Below, piece by piece: positions 35,772 to 43,668 of a DNA stretch of 64,000 nt. Under the pieces are notes generated by a model. The model was not told the origin of the DNA. It made no database searches and was given only the letters and a program-made list of their open reading frames with translations. This stretch comes from Catalinimonas sp038039535 (GTDB lineage Bacteria; Bacteroidota; Bacteroidia; Cytophagales; Cyclobacteriaceae). The DNA lies in assembly GCF_038039535.1 (NCBI RefSeq), contig NZ_JBBPHP010000035.1, forward strand, positions 10,345 to 74,344, in the 5' to 3' direction. The stretch's first letter is position 1; each line of letters opens with the position of its first letter. The position numbers were made by a program, and so were the translations under genes.

Positions 35772-36011
35772 ATGGGAAGATCTCAGAACAGCTTCATGAA
35801 GAAACAACGCGAGAAGAAAAAGCAAAAGAAGAAAGAGGAAAAAATGCAGCGTAAGCAAGAGAGGCAGGAGAATTCAAGTGGAGGAGCTCTTGATGAGATG
35901 GTAGCCTATGTTGATGAATACGGAAATATTACTTCAACCCCTCCCGACGACGAAGATCTTTCTGCTTCACAAAGGAAAAATCCTAATAGCAAAGACCCTT
36001 TAAAAGAATAG
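35772..36011 (+). CDS. Lysine-rich N-terminus of the Bacteroidota cold-shock-protein type, without cold-shock domain
   Basis: The chosen start gives a 79-residue protein beginning MGRSQNSFMKKQREKKKQKK. An in-frame ATG at 35724 lies before the hairpin and is unlikely. The Lys/Glu-rich opening followed by YVDEYGNITSTPPD is, in my recollection, the N-terminal half of Bacteroidota cold-shock-domain proteins of about 150 residues. Here the protein ends at SKDPLKE with no RNP motifs, and the next gene converges 1 bp away, so there is no room for the missing domain. It may be a truncated or separate relative. Confidence 0.65.
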   Translation: MGRSQNSFMKKQREKKKQKKKEEKMQRKQERQENSSGGALDEMVAYVDEYGNITSTPPDDEDLSASQRKNPNSKDPLKE

Positions 36012-36012
36012 T

Positions 36013-36486
36013 TTACTTAGCAGACTTACGATAATCTACGGGCTTCAATTGCCCTTCCTCGTCCCTGACGTGGGTTTCCATATTGGGAATGATGTCTGTG
36101 TTTTGCGCAGATGCCACAGACCATTGCTCACCTGAACGATGTAGTACAAATGTAAAAATATTGCGACGAACACCCGGATCAGATACTTTATCAGTGGGTG
36201 TTTGTCCGCTTAATCTCATCTTCGCCTGTACTACCGCGATACCCTCTGTCAAATATCTTACCTTGGTTTGAATTAATTTCAAAGCTGACTCATTAAAAAT
36301 GGTTCGCAGACCATAGTCATGAGCCTTCTCAATATCCTTGCGATTATGCCACCACAGGCCGGTCACATTGATAAACTCAGCATCTTCATCAAATATAGAC
36401 GCTAGTTTTACAGCATCACGCTGGTTCCAGGCTTCTACGAAAATTTGCGGAATACTCTCCGGACTATCGGCTTTGCTATATTGCAT
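36013..36486 (-). CDS. SnoaL-like/SgcJ family protein
   Basis: The 157-residue product has the NTF2-like fold pattern of the SgcJ/EcaC family: FVEAWNQRDAVKLASIFDEDAEFINVTG at the N-terminus, and IFTFVLHRSGEQWSVASAQNTD near the C-terminus. These proteins are cone-shaped dimers that bind small ligands or act as isomerases. No signal peptide is seen. It converges with the lysine-rich gene and the stops are 1 bp apart. Upstream on the same strand is a membrane metallo-hydrolase gene, 76 bp away. Confidence 0.85.
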   Translation of the reverse strand: MQYSKADSPESIPQIFVEAWNQRDAVKLASIFDEDAEFINVTGLWWHNRKDIEKAHDYGLRTIFNESALKLIQTKVRYLTEGIAVVQAKMRLSGQTPTDKVSDPGVRRNIFTFVLHRSGEQWSVASAQNTDIIPNMETHVRDEEGQLKPVDYRKSAK

Positions 36487-36562
36487 AGATGTGTATTGAA
36501 ATACAACTAATCAACAAACAGTAGTTACCTACTTGTCATTACTCATCAATCATTATCCATTA

Positions 36563-37705
36563 TTATTTACCAACGTTCTCCCACCACCGGCTGTTTGGAT
36601 AAGTTTCTTTTTCCAGCAGTATAGCCTCCCCAATGATAGGCGTGGCAATGGCTACCTTCATTTCCTGAGCTTTGGCAATCGCCCTATCTACCGGGTCAGT
36701 CCAGCTATGCAGCGCTAAGGTAAACGCTCCCCAATGGATAGGCATCATCAATTCTGTCTTCACATCAATGGCAGCCTGAACCGTTTGCTCGGGTAACATA
36801 TGGATAGCTTCCCAACGGGGATCATACTGTCCACACTCCAGCATGGCAAAGTCAAAGGGGCCAAAGCGGTTTCCTATCTCTTTGAAGTGCGGACCGTAAC
36901 CACTGTCTCCACTGAAAAACAGCTTTTGGCTTGGGGACTGTATCACCCACGAACTCCAGAGGGTTTGGTCACGGTCCAGTATACCTCTGCCGGAAAAGTG
37001 CCGTGCTGGCGCACATACAAAAGTAAACTCATCATCTGTCACTTTATCCCACCAGTTGAGTTCATGTACTTTTTCAGCCTCTACACCCCAGGCCCTAAGG
37101 TGCGCTCCTACGCCCAGGGGTACATAGAAATTGTCTACTTTATCTTTTAGTTTAAGGATTGAGCCATAGTCCAGATGGTCGTAGTGATCGTGGGAGATGA
37201 GTACTGCATCCAGATGGGGCAGCTTTTCAATGGCAATGGGCAGCGCTCCGTAGCGCTTACTACCGATCATGGGTAGTGGTGAGGGCGACTCGCCCATCAT
37301 AGGGTCTATGAAGATGTTTTTGCCTTCCAGTTCTAAAAGTATAGCCGAATGTCCAAACCAGGTAACCCGTGCCGGCTTATCGGGCTTAGGTACAATGTTT
37401 ACAGAATCCAGGGATATCACCGGTAATTCTCCAGCAGGTTCGATATTAGGAGTGCCTTTGATATAGTCTAAGGTTAATCCTACATAATCCCCTGTTTTGA
37501 TACCAAGCGTGGTAGGAATAAGGTTTATAAATTTGCCTCCCTCATAATGACCCGATTGCAAGTAACGTTCCTTAAGTTGTGCATCGGCTTTACCTCCAAA
37601 TACAGGGTTGAGGTATAAAAACAGCACACCACTAACCACCAGCAAAAAGATGCTGCCTAATACAATCCAAGCAATCATTTTTATCATCTTAATGAGAATA
37701 CGCAT
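36563..37705 (-). CDS. Membrane-anchored MBL-fold metallo-hydrolase (NAPE-PLD/UlaG-like)
   Basis: The 380-residue product has one N-terminal membrane helix (MIAWIVLGSIFLLVVSGVLFLYL, about 10-32) and then an MBL domain with SHDHYDHLD as the HxHxDH motif, followed by later ligands in GDSGYGPHF and PIHWGAF. The core ARVTWFGHSAILLELEGKNIFIDP is typical of the NAPE-PLD-like group. The substrate may be a phospholipid or lactone; this is inference. The catalytic domain would face the periplasm if the helix is an uncleaved signal. Confidence 0.87.
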   Translation of the reverse strand: MRILIKMIKMIAWIVLGSIFLLVVSGVLFLYLNPVFGGKADAQLKERYLQSGHYEGGKFINLIPTTLGIKTGDYVGLTLDYIKGTPNIEPAGELPVISLDSVNIVPKPDKPARVTWFGHSAILLELEGKNIFIDPMMGESPSPLPMIGSKRYGALPIAIEKLPHLDAVLISHDHYDHLDYGSILKLKDKVDNFYVPLGVGAHLRAWGVEAEKVHELNWWDKVTDDEFTFVCAPARHFSGRGILDRDQTLWSSWVIQSPSQKLFFSGDSGYGPHFKEIGNRFGPFDFAMLECGQYDPRWEAIHMLPEQTVQAAIDVKTELMMPIHWGAFTLALHSWTDPVDRAIAKAQEMKVAIATPIIGEAILLEKETYPNSRWWENVGK

Positions 37706-37869
37706 ACTATTTACAATATGACGCTCCCATAAGTGCTCAGGGATCTATAAGCTTAGGGCGTCTGAAATAGTATGTCGCAGCTAAGTCTGCGGATATTGTA
37801 TGGGGCAACTATAATATTGAAAAGTAAAGGATATGATTAAATGAATGACGCTATCAAAGTATGCCTAGC

Positions 37870-38421
37870 TTACTTTACAATTACATAGCCAAAACTTAAA
37901 GACAAGGCAGGCTGTCCCGCTACTCCATCTTCTTCAATGGCTAAGCCATAACCTACTGCAAAATCAAATTTGAAGCGATTACCTATGCTTCTCCGAATAC
38001 CCCATTCGGGAATAAATGTAGCACGGGTGATGATCTCTCTGCCATTGTTACGGTCATTCGTAATTTCTATCAATTTTGGAAAGAAAGTAGTGGCAATGGT
38101 TAGATAATTGGCACTGTTATTCATTGTCCTTTTACCTTTGCTAACCCGCTTATTGAAATTGTAGTAGAACCTCGGCTCTACGCTAATGGATGGGACAAAT
38201 AAATAGTTAAACTCTCCTCCTCCCCCATATAAACCGCCATCAAAACCTAAGTTAGCGTTGAGGGTAAACTGTTCACCTATCTGTCTTTCGTGATTGATCC
38301 AGGCACCCAGGAAGCCAACATCTACCGAAGTCAGGTGCTTTTCAAGTGACTCAGTACTGCTTTGCGCAAACAGTATTTGAGAAAATAACAAAGTAAAGGT
38401 CAGAATACTTAATCTTTTCAT
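37870..38421 (-). CDS. Putative outer-membrane beta-barrel protein
   Basis: The 183-residue product has a signal peptide (MKRLSILTFTLLFSQILFAQ, about 20) and alternating aromatic/polar strands, including LNANLGFDGGLYGGGGEF and PALSLSFGYVIVK at the end. I do not recognise a named family; it fits a small outer-membrane barrel of Bacteroidota. It is isolated, with gaps of 164 bp upstream of the next minus-strand stop and 588 bp before the HU-like gene. Confidence 0.6.
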   Translation of the reverse strand: MKRLSILTFTLLFSQILFAQSSTESLEKHLTSVDVGFLGAWINHERQIGEQFTLNANLGFDGGLYGGGGEFNYLFVPSISVEPRFYYNFNKRVSKGKRTMNNSANYLTIATTFFPKLIEITNDRNNGREIITRATFIPEWGIRRSIGNRFKFDFAVGYGLAIEEDGVAGQPALSLSFGYVIVK

Positions 38422-39009
38422 GTAGGGAGCAATAGGTATTGATATTATATGATTTATTAGTTAGCAATATAGATTTATTTGTGCATTTCACATAATTTAT
38501 TTACATTTTTCACAACCACCCTCCTACTCCACACAAAAGAAATTGCCTGCTTCATACTTCAGGTCATCCGATAGTGAGGGTGATGTCCTAATTTTTACCT
38601 TTTCAGTCAGCTCACTTTCCCATTATCTTTCTCATAATACAAGCTGCTATATCCTATAATACACTGATAGCTAAGACTTTATCCAGACCATTTGGAAGGT
38701 CAAACGAGCACTTATCACAGATTTCATTACACTCATTGCTTTGCGTATCTTTTTCACTGTTTTAGTCAGACACCATTAATATCAATGTGCTTAATAAGAT
38801 ATTAAACAGCTAGTATTGACCTCAAAACTACAAACATTACTGCGTGAATCTCACAGATATATTCTTCTCTTTGCTTAATATTTTATCTATACTGAGGGTT
38901 ACGCTTAAGTAAATCTTACAGGCAGGCATCTATAGGCCTATCAAATTGTCTCTAAAATTGCAAGGGTGAGTCTATAGTAAAATTATGTTCCACCCTTATC
39001 CCAATTTGT
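38422..39009. other. 588-bp intergenic region with no gene
   Basis: The stretch is AT-rich and contains stop codons in all frames at short intervals. It is the common upstream region of the divergent barrel gene (38421) and the HU-like gene (39010). I see no structured RNA, tRNA or insertion sequence. Its length suggests room for regulatory sequence for the HU-like gene, but no box can be assigned with confidence. Confidence 0.6.
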
Positions 39010-39708
39010 ATGGTGAAATACAGTTTGTTTGATAATCCCGTTACCCCGGACCCGGATGATTGCAAGGCAATTGTGCAGGATGCCGAAAAGATAGGGATTG
39101 ACGATTTGATTGATGATGTTACCACCGAAGGTTCTATACTGAAGAGAACCGAGTGTGTAGCAGTAGTTCATGCCATCTTTATGGCATTAGGAAAACAGCT
39201 GAAGCAGGGCAAAGGCTTTACTTCGGATTACCTGGTACTGAGTCATAGCATTAAAGGTGTGTTTGACAACCAGGAGGATAGCTTTGACCCTAAGCGTCAC
39301 CAGATATGTGTGAATGTACGTTTGGGTAGCGCACTGCGTCAGATGAGCGAAGGTGTAGAAGTATTGAAGGTGAAGAGTACTGTGCCGGTTCCGGTACTGG
39401 ACAAGGTGTATGACCACTGGACACAGACAGAGAACGATCAGCTTACCCCTCGCAGTTCGGTAGACCTCTACGGTGAAAACCTGAAGATCGGAGATATGAA
39501 TAATCCCGAGCAGGGCATATTCCTGATTGACAGCAAGGGTGAGGAAGTAAAAGTTGACCGCATTACGCTCAACCAGCCCAAGAAGCTGGTATTCAGTGTA
39601 CCGGAAACCCTTAAGAAAGGCAACTACAGCCTGGAAATCCGTACTATCTTCCGTAAGACAAAGAATGTGCGTAACGGTAGATTGAATGAGGTGTTGGTAG
39701 TCGCATAA
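39010..39708 (+). CDS. HU-like DNA-binding domain protein with DUF4469 C-terminus
   Basis: The 232-residue product has an N-terminal region (about 1-120) of the Bacteroidota HU-like DNA-binding family (HU-DNA_bdg), with an ILKRTECVAVVHAIFMALGKQL core, and a C-terminal Ig-like DUF4469 domain (about 135-232, with DLYGENLKIG and PETLKKGNYSLEIRT). Related genes occur in multiple copies in Bacteroidota genomes. The gene looks slightly richer in G and C than its flanks. It sits alone in a gene-poor stretch with a terminator after it. The function is probably nucleoid binding or regulation; this is inferred from the fold. Confidence 0.75.
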   Translation: MVKYSLFDNPVTPDPDDCKAIVQDAEKIGIDDLIDDVTTEGSILKRTECVAVVHAIFMALGKQLKQGKGFTSDYLVLSHSIKGVFDNQEDSFDPKRHQICVNVRLGSALRQMSEGVEVLKVKSTVPVPVLDKVYDHWTQTENDQLTPRSSVDLYGENLKIGDMNNPEQGIFLIDSKGEEVKVDRITLNQPKKLVFSVPETLKKGNYSLEIRTIFRKTKNVRNGRLNEVLVVA

Positions 39709-39771
39709 TTAATCCTGACAAGTCGTTGGTTTATTCCTGAAATAAATTCAGGATAGATCCTATAGTTTACA

Positions 39772-39798
39772 GCCCTGCCATGATGGTGGGGCTTTTTT
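39772..39798 (+). terminator. Rho-independent terminator after the HU-like gene
   Basis: AGCCCTGCCA (39771-39780) pairs imperfectly with TGGTGGGGC (39784-39792) and is followed by a T6 run. It lies about 65 bp after the stop. Confidence 0.8.
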
Positions 39799-39816
39799 AT
39801 TTGGATTGCTTCTATT

Positions 39817-39833
39817 TTCCAGGGACCCTGGAA
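39817..39833. repeat. Perfect 17-bp palindrome
   Basis: TTCCAGGG-A-CCCTGGAA is a perfect inverted repeat around a single base in the gap between the HU-like and serine hydrolase genes. It could be an operator or part of a small repetitive element. Confidence 0.6.
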
Positions 39834-39950
39834 TAGTAAGGTCTGGGTCATTGGTATAGCCAAGCTTGGGCAGCTGATGTAGGTATAGCAGGCATATAGC
39901 CTTTAGAATCCCTGATCAACACAACCCACAAAACTAACTTGTACTAATCT

Positions 39951-39988
39951 CTGGAGTGCGTTTGTAACGCTTTACAAACGCGCTCCAG
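39951..39988. repeat. Strong 38-nt hairpin (possible REP-like element)
   Basis: CTGGAGTGCGTTTGTAA (39951-39967) pairs with TTACAAACGCGCTCCAG (39972-39988), giving a 17-bp stem with one G-U wobble and a 4-base loop. It has no T-tract, so it is unlikely to be a terminator. It has more G and C than the surroundings and may be an interspersed repeat. Confidence 0.7.
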
Positions 39989-40066
39989 GATTGGCTGGAA
40001 GCTGGAGAATAGCCATTTATAATGAATCATCCCTAGTTTGATTGATCCAATGCCTATCCCTGCATA

Positions 40067-41443
40067 TCACCGGAGTTTTGTCCAGGTGTAGGTCTCTCCC
40101 TGAGTACCACTTAGCCCAGTGATGGTTCCTTCATTATCCCTCAAAAATGTGATTGCTATATCAGCTTTGACTGATTTGAAGTGATCACCCTCTACCTTTA
40201 CGATTTCTACTCCTGTGCCAGGGGCCTGCGGAAAGTCCAGTATCATCAGGTCCTCTACCAGCTTTATTTCTATCAGTTTTGCCTCTCCACCCTGTAACTG
40301 GTAAGTGCCCAGGTATTCTTTTTGGGCTTCATAATTCAGAGCAGACCTACCCAAAATACTGATCGGTTCGCCCATCACTATGCTGGCCAGATAATTGGCT
40401 ACTTCTTCGGTTCTTTCATAAACTTTATTTGCCAGCACGCAAACGTATATATCTTCCTCAGGGATATACAGCCCGCTACTGGTAAAGCCATGTATCAATC
40501 CGCCATGTTCTATTATCTTTCTCCCCAGTAGCTCTTTAATGAAAAATCCATATCCGTAACCCGTACCCGCTCCATTCAGCGTAGTCTTTTCAGTGGTCAG
40601 TTGCCTGACAATATCCTCTGATAGGAGGCTTTTATCTTTCAAAGCTTCGTTCCAGAGGAAGAGATCATCTACTGTTGATACGATTCCTCCCGCGGCATAT
40701 ACGATTGAACCCACGATCTCAGGAGAAGGCTCCAGGGCTCCTTCATTAGTCCTGTACCCTTCCGCGATACGTTTTTTCTTAAAGTCATCCTTATACCATA
40801 AACTTGTGGAGTTCATGCCCAGAGGCATGAACAGGTTATTGTCAAAATACTCTTCCAGGGATAGACCGGATGCTTTCTCAATCACTACGCCCAGGAGAGG
40901 ATAATTGGAATTACTGTACTGAAACTGCGTGCCCGGCTGAAACAATAGCGGTTTATCGGCATAATACGCTATCAATTGCTGAGGCGTATGCTCCTGAGAA
41001 AGCAGCTCTAATTCACTTTCATCCACATCAAAAAACTCAGGGATACCGGAGGTCTGGGATAGTAAATGCGCTATGGTGATCTCATATTCCTTCTTACGAT
41101 AGTATTCCACATACTTTTGAATCTTGTCATCCAGGGACACTTTATTTTGCTCCACCAGTTGCAGCACCGCGGCAGAGGTAAACTGCTTGGTCATTGAGCC
41201 TAGCTGAAAGATCATGTCTGTCTGAAGCGGCTTCTTTTTCCTGAGGTTAGCCAGTCCAAAAGCTTTCCTGTAAATAATTTCTCCATCTTTGGCAATCAGC
41301 ACCACCGCTCCCGGTTGGTTCTCAGGATATTCTTCATGCAGGAAGGCGTCAATGATTTGAAATTCTTCCTGATAGGTTTGAGCCGTAGCCTTCCAGGCGA
41401 CTATGTATGTGCTGAAAATGAGTAAATGTAATAATGCTTTCAT
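40067..41443 (-). CDS. Secreted serine hydrolase (beta-lactamase/PBP4* fold)
   Basis: The 458-residue product has a signal peptide (cleavage near KATAQ, about 22) and a class C beta-lactamase-type domain. The catalytic S83-x-x-K86 is in LGSMTKQFTS, the tyrosine motif is YSNSNYPLLG, and the HGG motif near 320 (IIEHGGLIHGF) is the KTG equivalent. A C-terminal beta-rich domain of about 90 residues (YLGTYQLQGGEAKLIEI) is common in such proteins. It is more likely a peptidase or esterase of unknown substrate than an antibiotic-resistance enzyme. Confidence 0.87.
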   Translation of the reverse strand: MKALLHLLIFSTYIVAWKATAQTYQEEFQIIDAFLHEEYPENQPGAVVLIAKDGEIIYRKAFGLANLRKKKPLQTDMIFQLGSMTKQFTSAAVLQLVEQNKVSLDDKIQKYVEYYRKKEYEITIAHLLSQTSGIPEFFDVDESELELLSQEHTPQQLIAYYADKPLLFQPGTQFQYSNSNYPLLGVVIEKASGLSLEEYFDNNLFMPLGMNSTSLWYKDDFKKKRIAEGYRTNEGALEPSPEIVGSIVYAAGGIVSTVDDLFLWNEALKDKSLLSEDIVRQLTTEKTTLNGAGTGYGYGFFIKELLGRKIIEHGGLIHGFTSSGLYIPEEDIYVCVLANKVYERTEEVANYLASIVMGEPISILGRSALNYEAQKEYLGTYQLQGGEAKLIEIKLVEDLMILDFPQAPGTGVEIVKVEGDHFKSVKADIAITFLRDNEGTITGLSGTQGETYTWTKLR

Positions 41444-41514
41444 CTTTTCTTGTTGGTAAAACTAAATTATCGCCTGGCTAAGTTTCTGACATGAGCAGGT
41501 TTAATAAGAGGTAA

Positions 41515-42180
41515 TCATTGATCTCTGACATCATGCTTTAAGTAGCGTTGATCTATTTTCTCTTCACATGCCGGACAAAAATCTATAGTGGTTTTGGCAA
41601 AATGAAAGCCGTTCCGCATCAAACAGGTTTCACTTACTTCGCAATGTTCTAAATCTAAAACATGCGCAATTTCATGTTTGACCACCTTGGATAAGTTCAC
41701 CGTAAACTCATCCCTATTAGCGGACTCCTGTTTAAGTTTATGGGTAGAAATAGTAGCTACGCTTGCATCAGAATCTGCCAGCCCCCTTATGGTCATGCCG
41801 GGCCGGTACTGCTTACCAATCGTCAGGGCACTGTCGGTGATGCCGATGATCAAATCATACTTAGCATCTCCCAGGCTTAGCAGTTCAGTATTTGTAGCAT
41901 GTGCATTGATCACCATCATGGACATTTGTTGATCACCATAGTTTTTTCTAGTAAGTAGCGCAGTGTCTAAAGCTATTGTTTCAGAGGGTATATGAACATC
42001 AGCATTGTAATAAGCTATCACTGCTTCTTCTGCGATTTGTAAGTGCGAGAGTTCCACTTCACCAATAGGAATCAGGGCCATTTGCAGTTCCTGCGCTTCC
42101 GCCTTAGTAATGAAGAAGCTTAAGAGAAAAGGAATGAATATTGGGTAGCCCATCTTTGTCAAAGGCATAGAAGCTTGCAA
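41515..42180 (-). CDS. Exported archaemetzincin-like zinc protease
   Basis: The 221-residue product has an N-terminal hydrophobic segment (about 10-28, FIPFLLSFFITKAEA) consistent with a signal peptide. A C-terminal motif HEIAHVLDLEHC (169-180) is followed by C186, M188 and the C202-P-A-C205 pair, the zinc-binding signature of archaemetzincins (family M54). Differences from the usual pattern are an aspartate (D176) in place of the glycine and five residues rather than four between the first cysteines. The start could be any of M1, M5 or M10. The substrate is unknown. Confidence 0.75.
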   Translation of the reverse strand: MQASMPLTKMGYPIFIPFLLSFFITKAEAQELQMALIPIGEVELSHLQIAEEAVIAYYNADVHIPSETIALDTALLTRKNYGDQQMSMMVINAHATNTELLSLGDAKYDLIIGITDSALTIGKQYRPGMTIRGLADSDASVATISTHKLKQESANRDEFTVNLSKVVKHEIAHVLDLEHCEVSETCLMRNGFHFAKTTIDFCPACEEKIDQRYLKHDVRDQ

Positions 42181-42365
42181 GCCAGTCAGGATGCGGTATA
42201 TATGTTGTGAACAACAATATACAGAATCCGTGAGATATACACATGATAAGCAGGAAAGTTATCACTGGCAGGGCTTTTCATTCTTGCTATTGGTAGGTTA
42301 GAGATTGCAATGACTTTTGCCGAGACATCAGATCAGAGCCAAACCTACTTAGGCAATAAAGTTAA

Positions 42366-43010
42366 CTATTCAATACTGATGCCTATCTTATCCTGGGTGT
42401 CATATTTCTGGGGCTTGCCTAGCGAAACCATCCAACGATCATAAGAAGCCTTTGCCAGCCATTGCACCTGGTACACATCCTTAAGAGACTCAGCAGATGC
42501 AGCCTGGCTGGCTAGTTCGTAGGCAATCTCATAATCCTTACTTTCCTCACCATGATGGAAGACAAAAGCAGCATGAAATTTATCCATTGGCTCCTCAATC
42601 TGTCTGTTTGTATACAATTCTTTTACCTGTCTCAGCCTTAGGCTATCTCTATTGGCCAACTTTTCTCTGAACAGCCCGAGGTAGGCCTTCAGATTTTTCC
42701 TATCTCCCTGATCGGTTTGATAGGCATAGGACAAGTTCTCACTTACATCATCGGTATTGATGACGGCAGGGACCATCGGACGAAAAAGACCTATAACGAT
42801 TCCGGCAATACAAATCACTATGATCTGAAGCGGTAATTTTAGCCATAAGGAGTTCAAGCTACCACTCAGTAGTTTTATTATCCCAGCAATAATCAATACC
42901 ACTAAGCTTAAGGCGATGCACAGCACAAGTAGAAAGCTGAACAGGCTATAATGGTATGCCAGTAAGCTGATAGCGATCAAAAAGAGTAATGGGAAAAGGT
43001 ATTTTTTCAT
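42366..43010 (-). CDS. Membrane protein with DUF6624-like C-terminal domain
   Basis: The 214-residue product has three N-terminal hydrophobic helices (about 5-22, 24-45 and 58-80) and a soluble helical C-terminus (about 95-214). The latter contains MDKFHAAFVFHHGEESKDYEIAYELA and ASYDRWMVSLGKPQKYDTQ, which resemble the DUF6624 pattern (histidine-rich HHGE, then DR...GKPQxYxTQ). I am unsure of the assignment. Function unknown. It has no clear operon partner. Confidence 0.55.
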   Translation of the reverse strand: MKKYLFPLLFLIAISLLAYHYSLFSFLLVLCIALSLVVLIIAGIIKLLSGSLNSLWLKLPLQIIVICIAGIVIGLFRPMVPAVINTDDVSENLSYAYQTDQGDRKNLKAYLGLFREKLANRDSLRLRQVKELYTNRQIEEPMDKFHAAFVFHHGEESKDYEIAYELASQAASAESLKDVYQVQWLAKASYDRWMVSLGKPQKYDTQDKIGISIE

Positions 43011-43182
43011 AGCAAAAAAATGTTAGGCGTTTCAGCTATACCCATAAAAAAGTATCCGATAGCTTAGCCTGATAGCATGATCAAAGAATTAAACAAAAGA
43101 GAAGGTGGCAAATGTAAAAAGCTACAAATGATTTACCAATAATGTTTGCTTTAACTTAGGACGAAGTAGCTGACAATACTGC

Positions 43183-43554
43183 TTACACGTGCTGGTCAAT
43201 CAGAATGGCATTGCCGTCGGGATCAAAGAAGGTGATACTTGCTGGGCCGGATGAGTTTTCATCTGCCTCACGTTCCAGCTTCACCCCTTCTGCCTTCAGG
43301 GCTTTCTGAATCTCTCTTACATCATCATAGTCTTCCAGCTTAGCGGCATTTTGGTCCCAGCCCGGATTGAAAGTGAGTATGTTTTGCTCAAACATCCCCT
43401 GAAAGAGTCCGATGAGCGTGTCTTCATTCTTCATGATGAGGTAGTGCTTCTCTTCATCACCGGCAAAAACTTTGAAGCCGAGCTTTTCATAAAAAGTCCT
43501 GGAAGCTTTGATATCCCTGACACTCAGGCTTACAGAAAAAGCGCCTAATTTCAT
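43183..43554 (-). CDS. VOC family (glyoxalase-like) protein
   Basis: Starting at the second methionine gives a 123-residue protein, MKLGAFSVSLSVRDIKASRTFYEKLGFKVFAG, typical of the vicinal oxygen chelate family; the extra 11 residues from a start at 43587 do not fit relatives. A second half ends with ASITFFDPDGNAILIDQHV. VOC proteins bind metal and include glyoxalases, dioxygenases and antibiotic-binding proteins; the activity here is unknown. It is monocistronic, followed by an AT-rich gap. Confidence 0.85.
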   Translation of the reverse strand: MKLGAFSVSLSVRDIKASRTFYEKLGFKVFAGDEEKHYLIMKNEDTLIGLFQGMFEQNILTFNPGWDQNAAKLEDYDDVREIQKALKAEGVKLEREADENSSGPASITFFDPDGNAILIDQHV

Positions 43555-43668
43555 AGTGATGCTGCTTTGAGGGTTATATTGAGGCACGGGCTGATATAAG
43601 CCGATGATGCCTGATTCACAAGATAAGCGAATATCAATTGAATATCCACAGTACGGAGTAATTTCCGA

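Noticed and set aside
40067..41443. Beta-lactam resistance gene
   Set aside because: The SxxK, YSN and HGG motifs place it in the broad PBP4*/class C fold, which includes esterases and peptidases. The C-terminal extension is unlike resistance enzymes.
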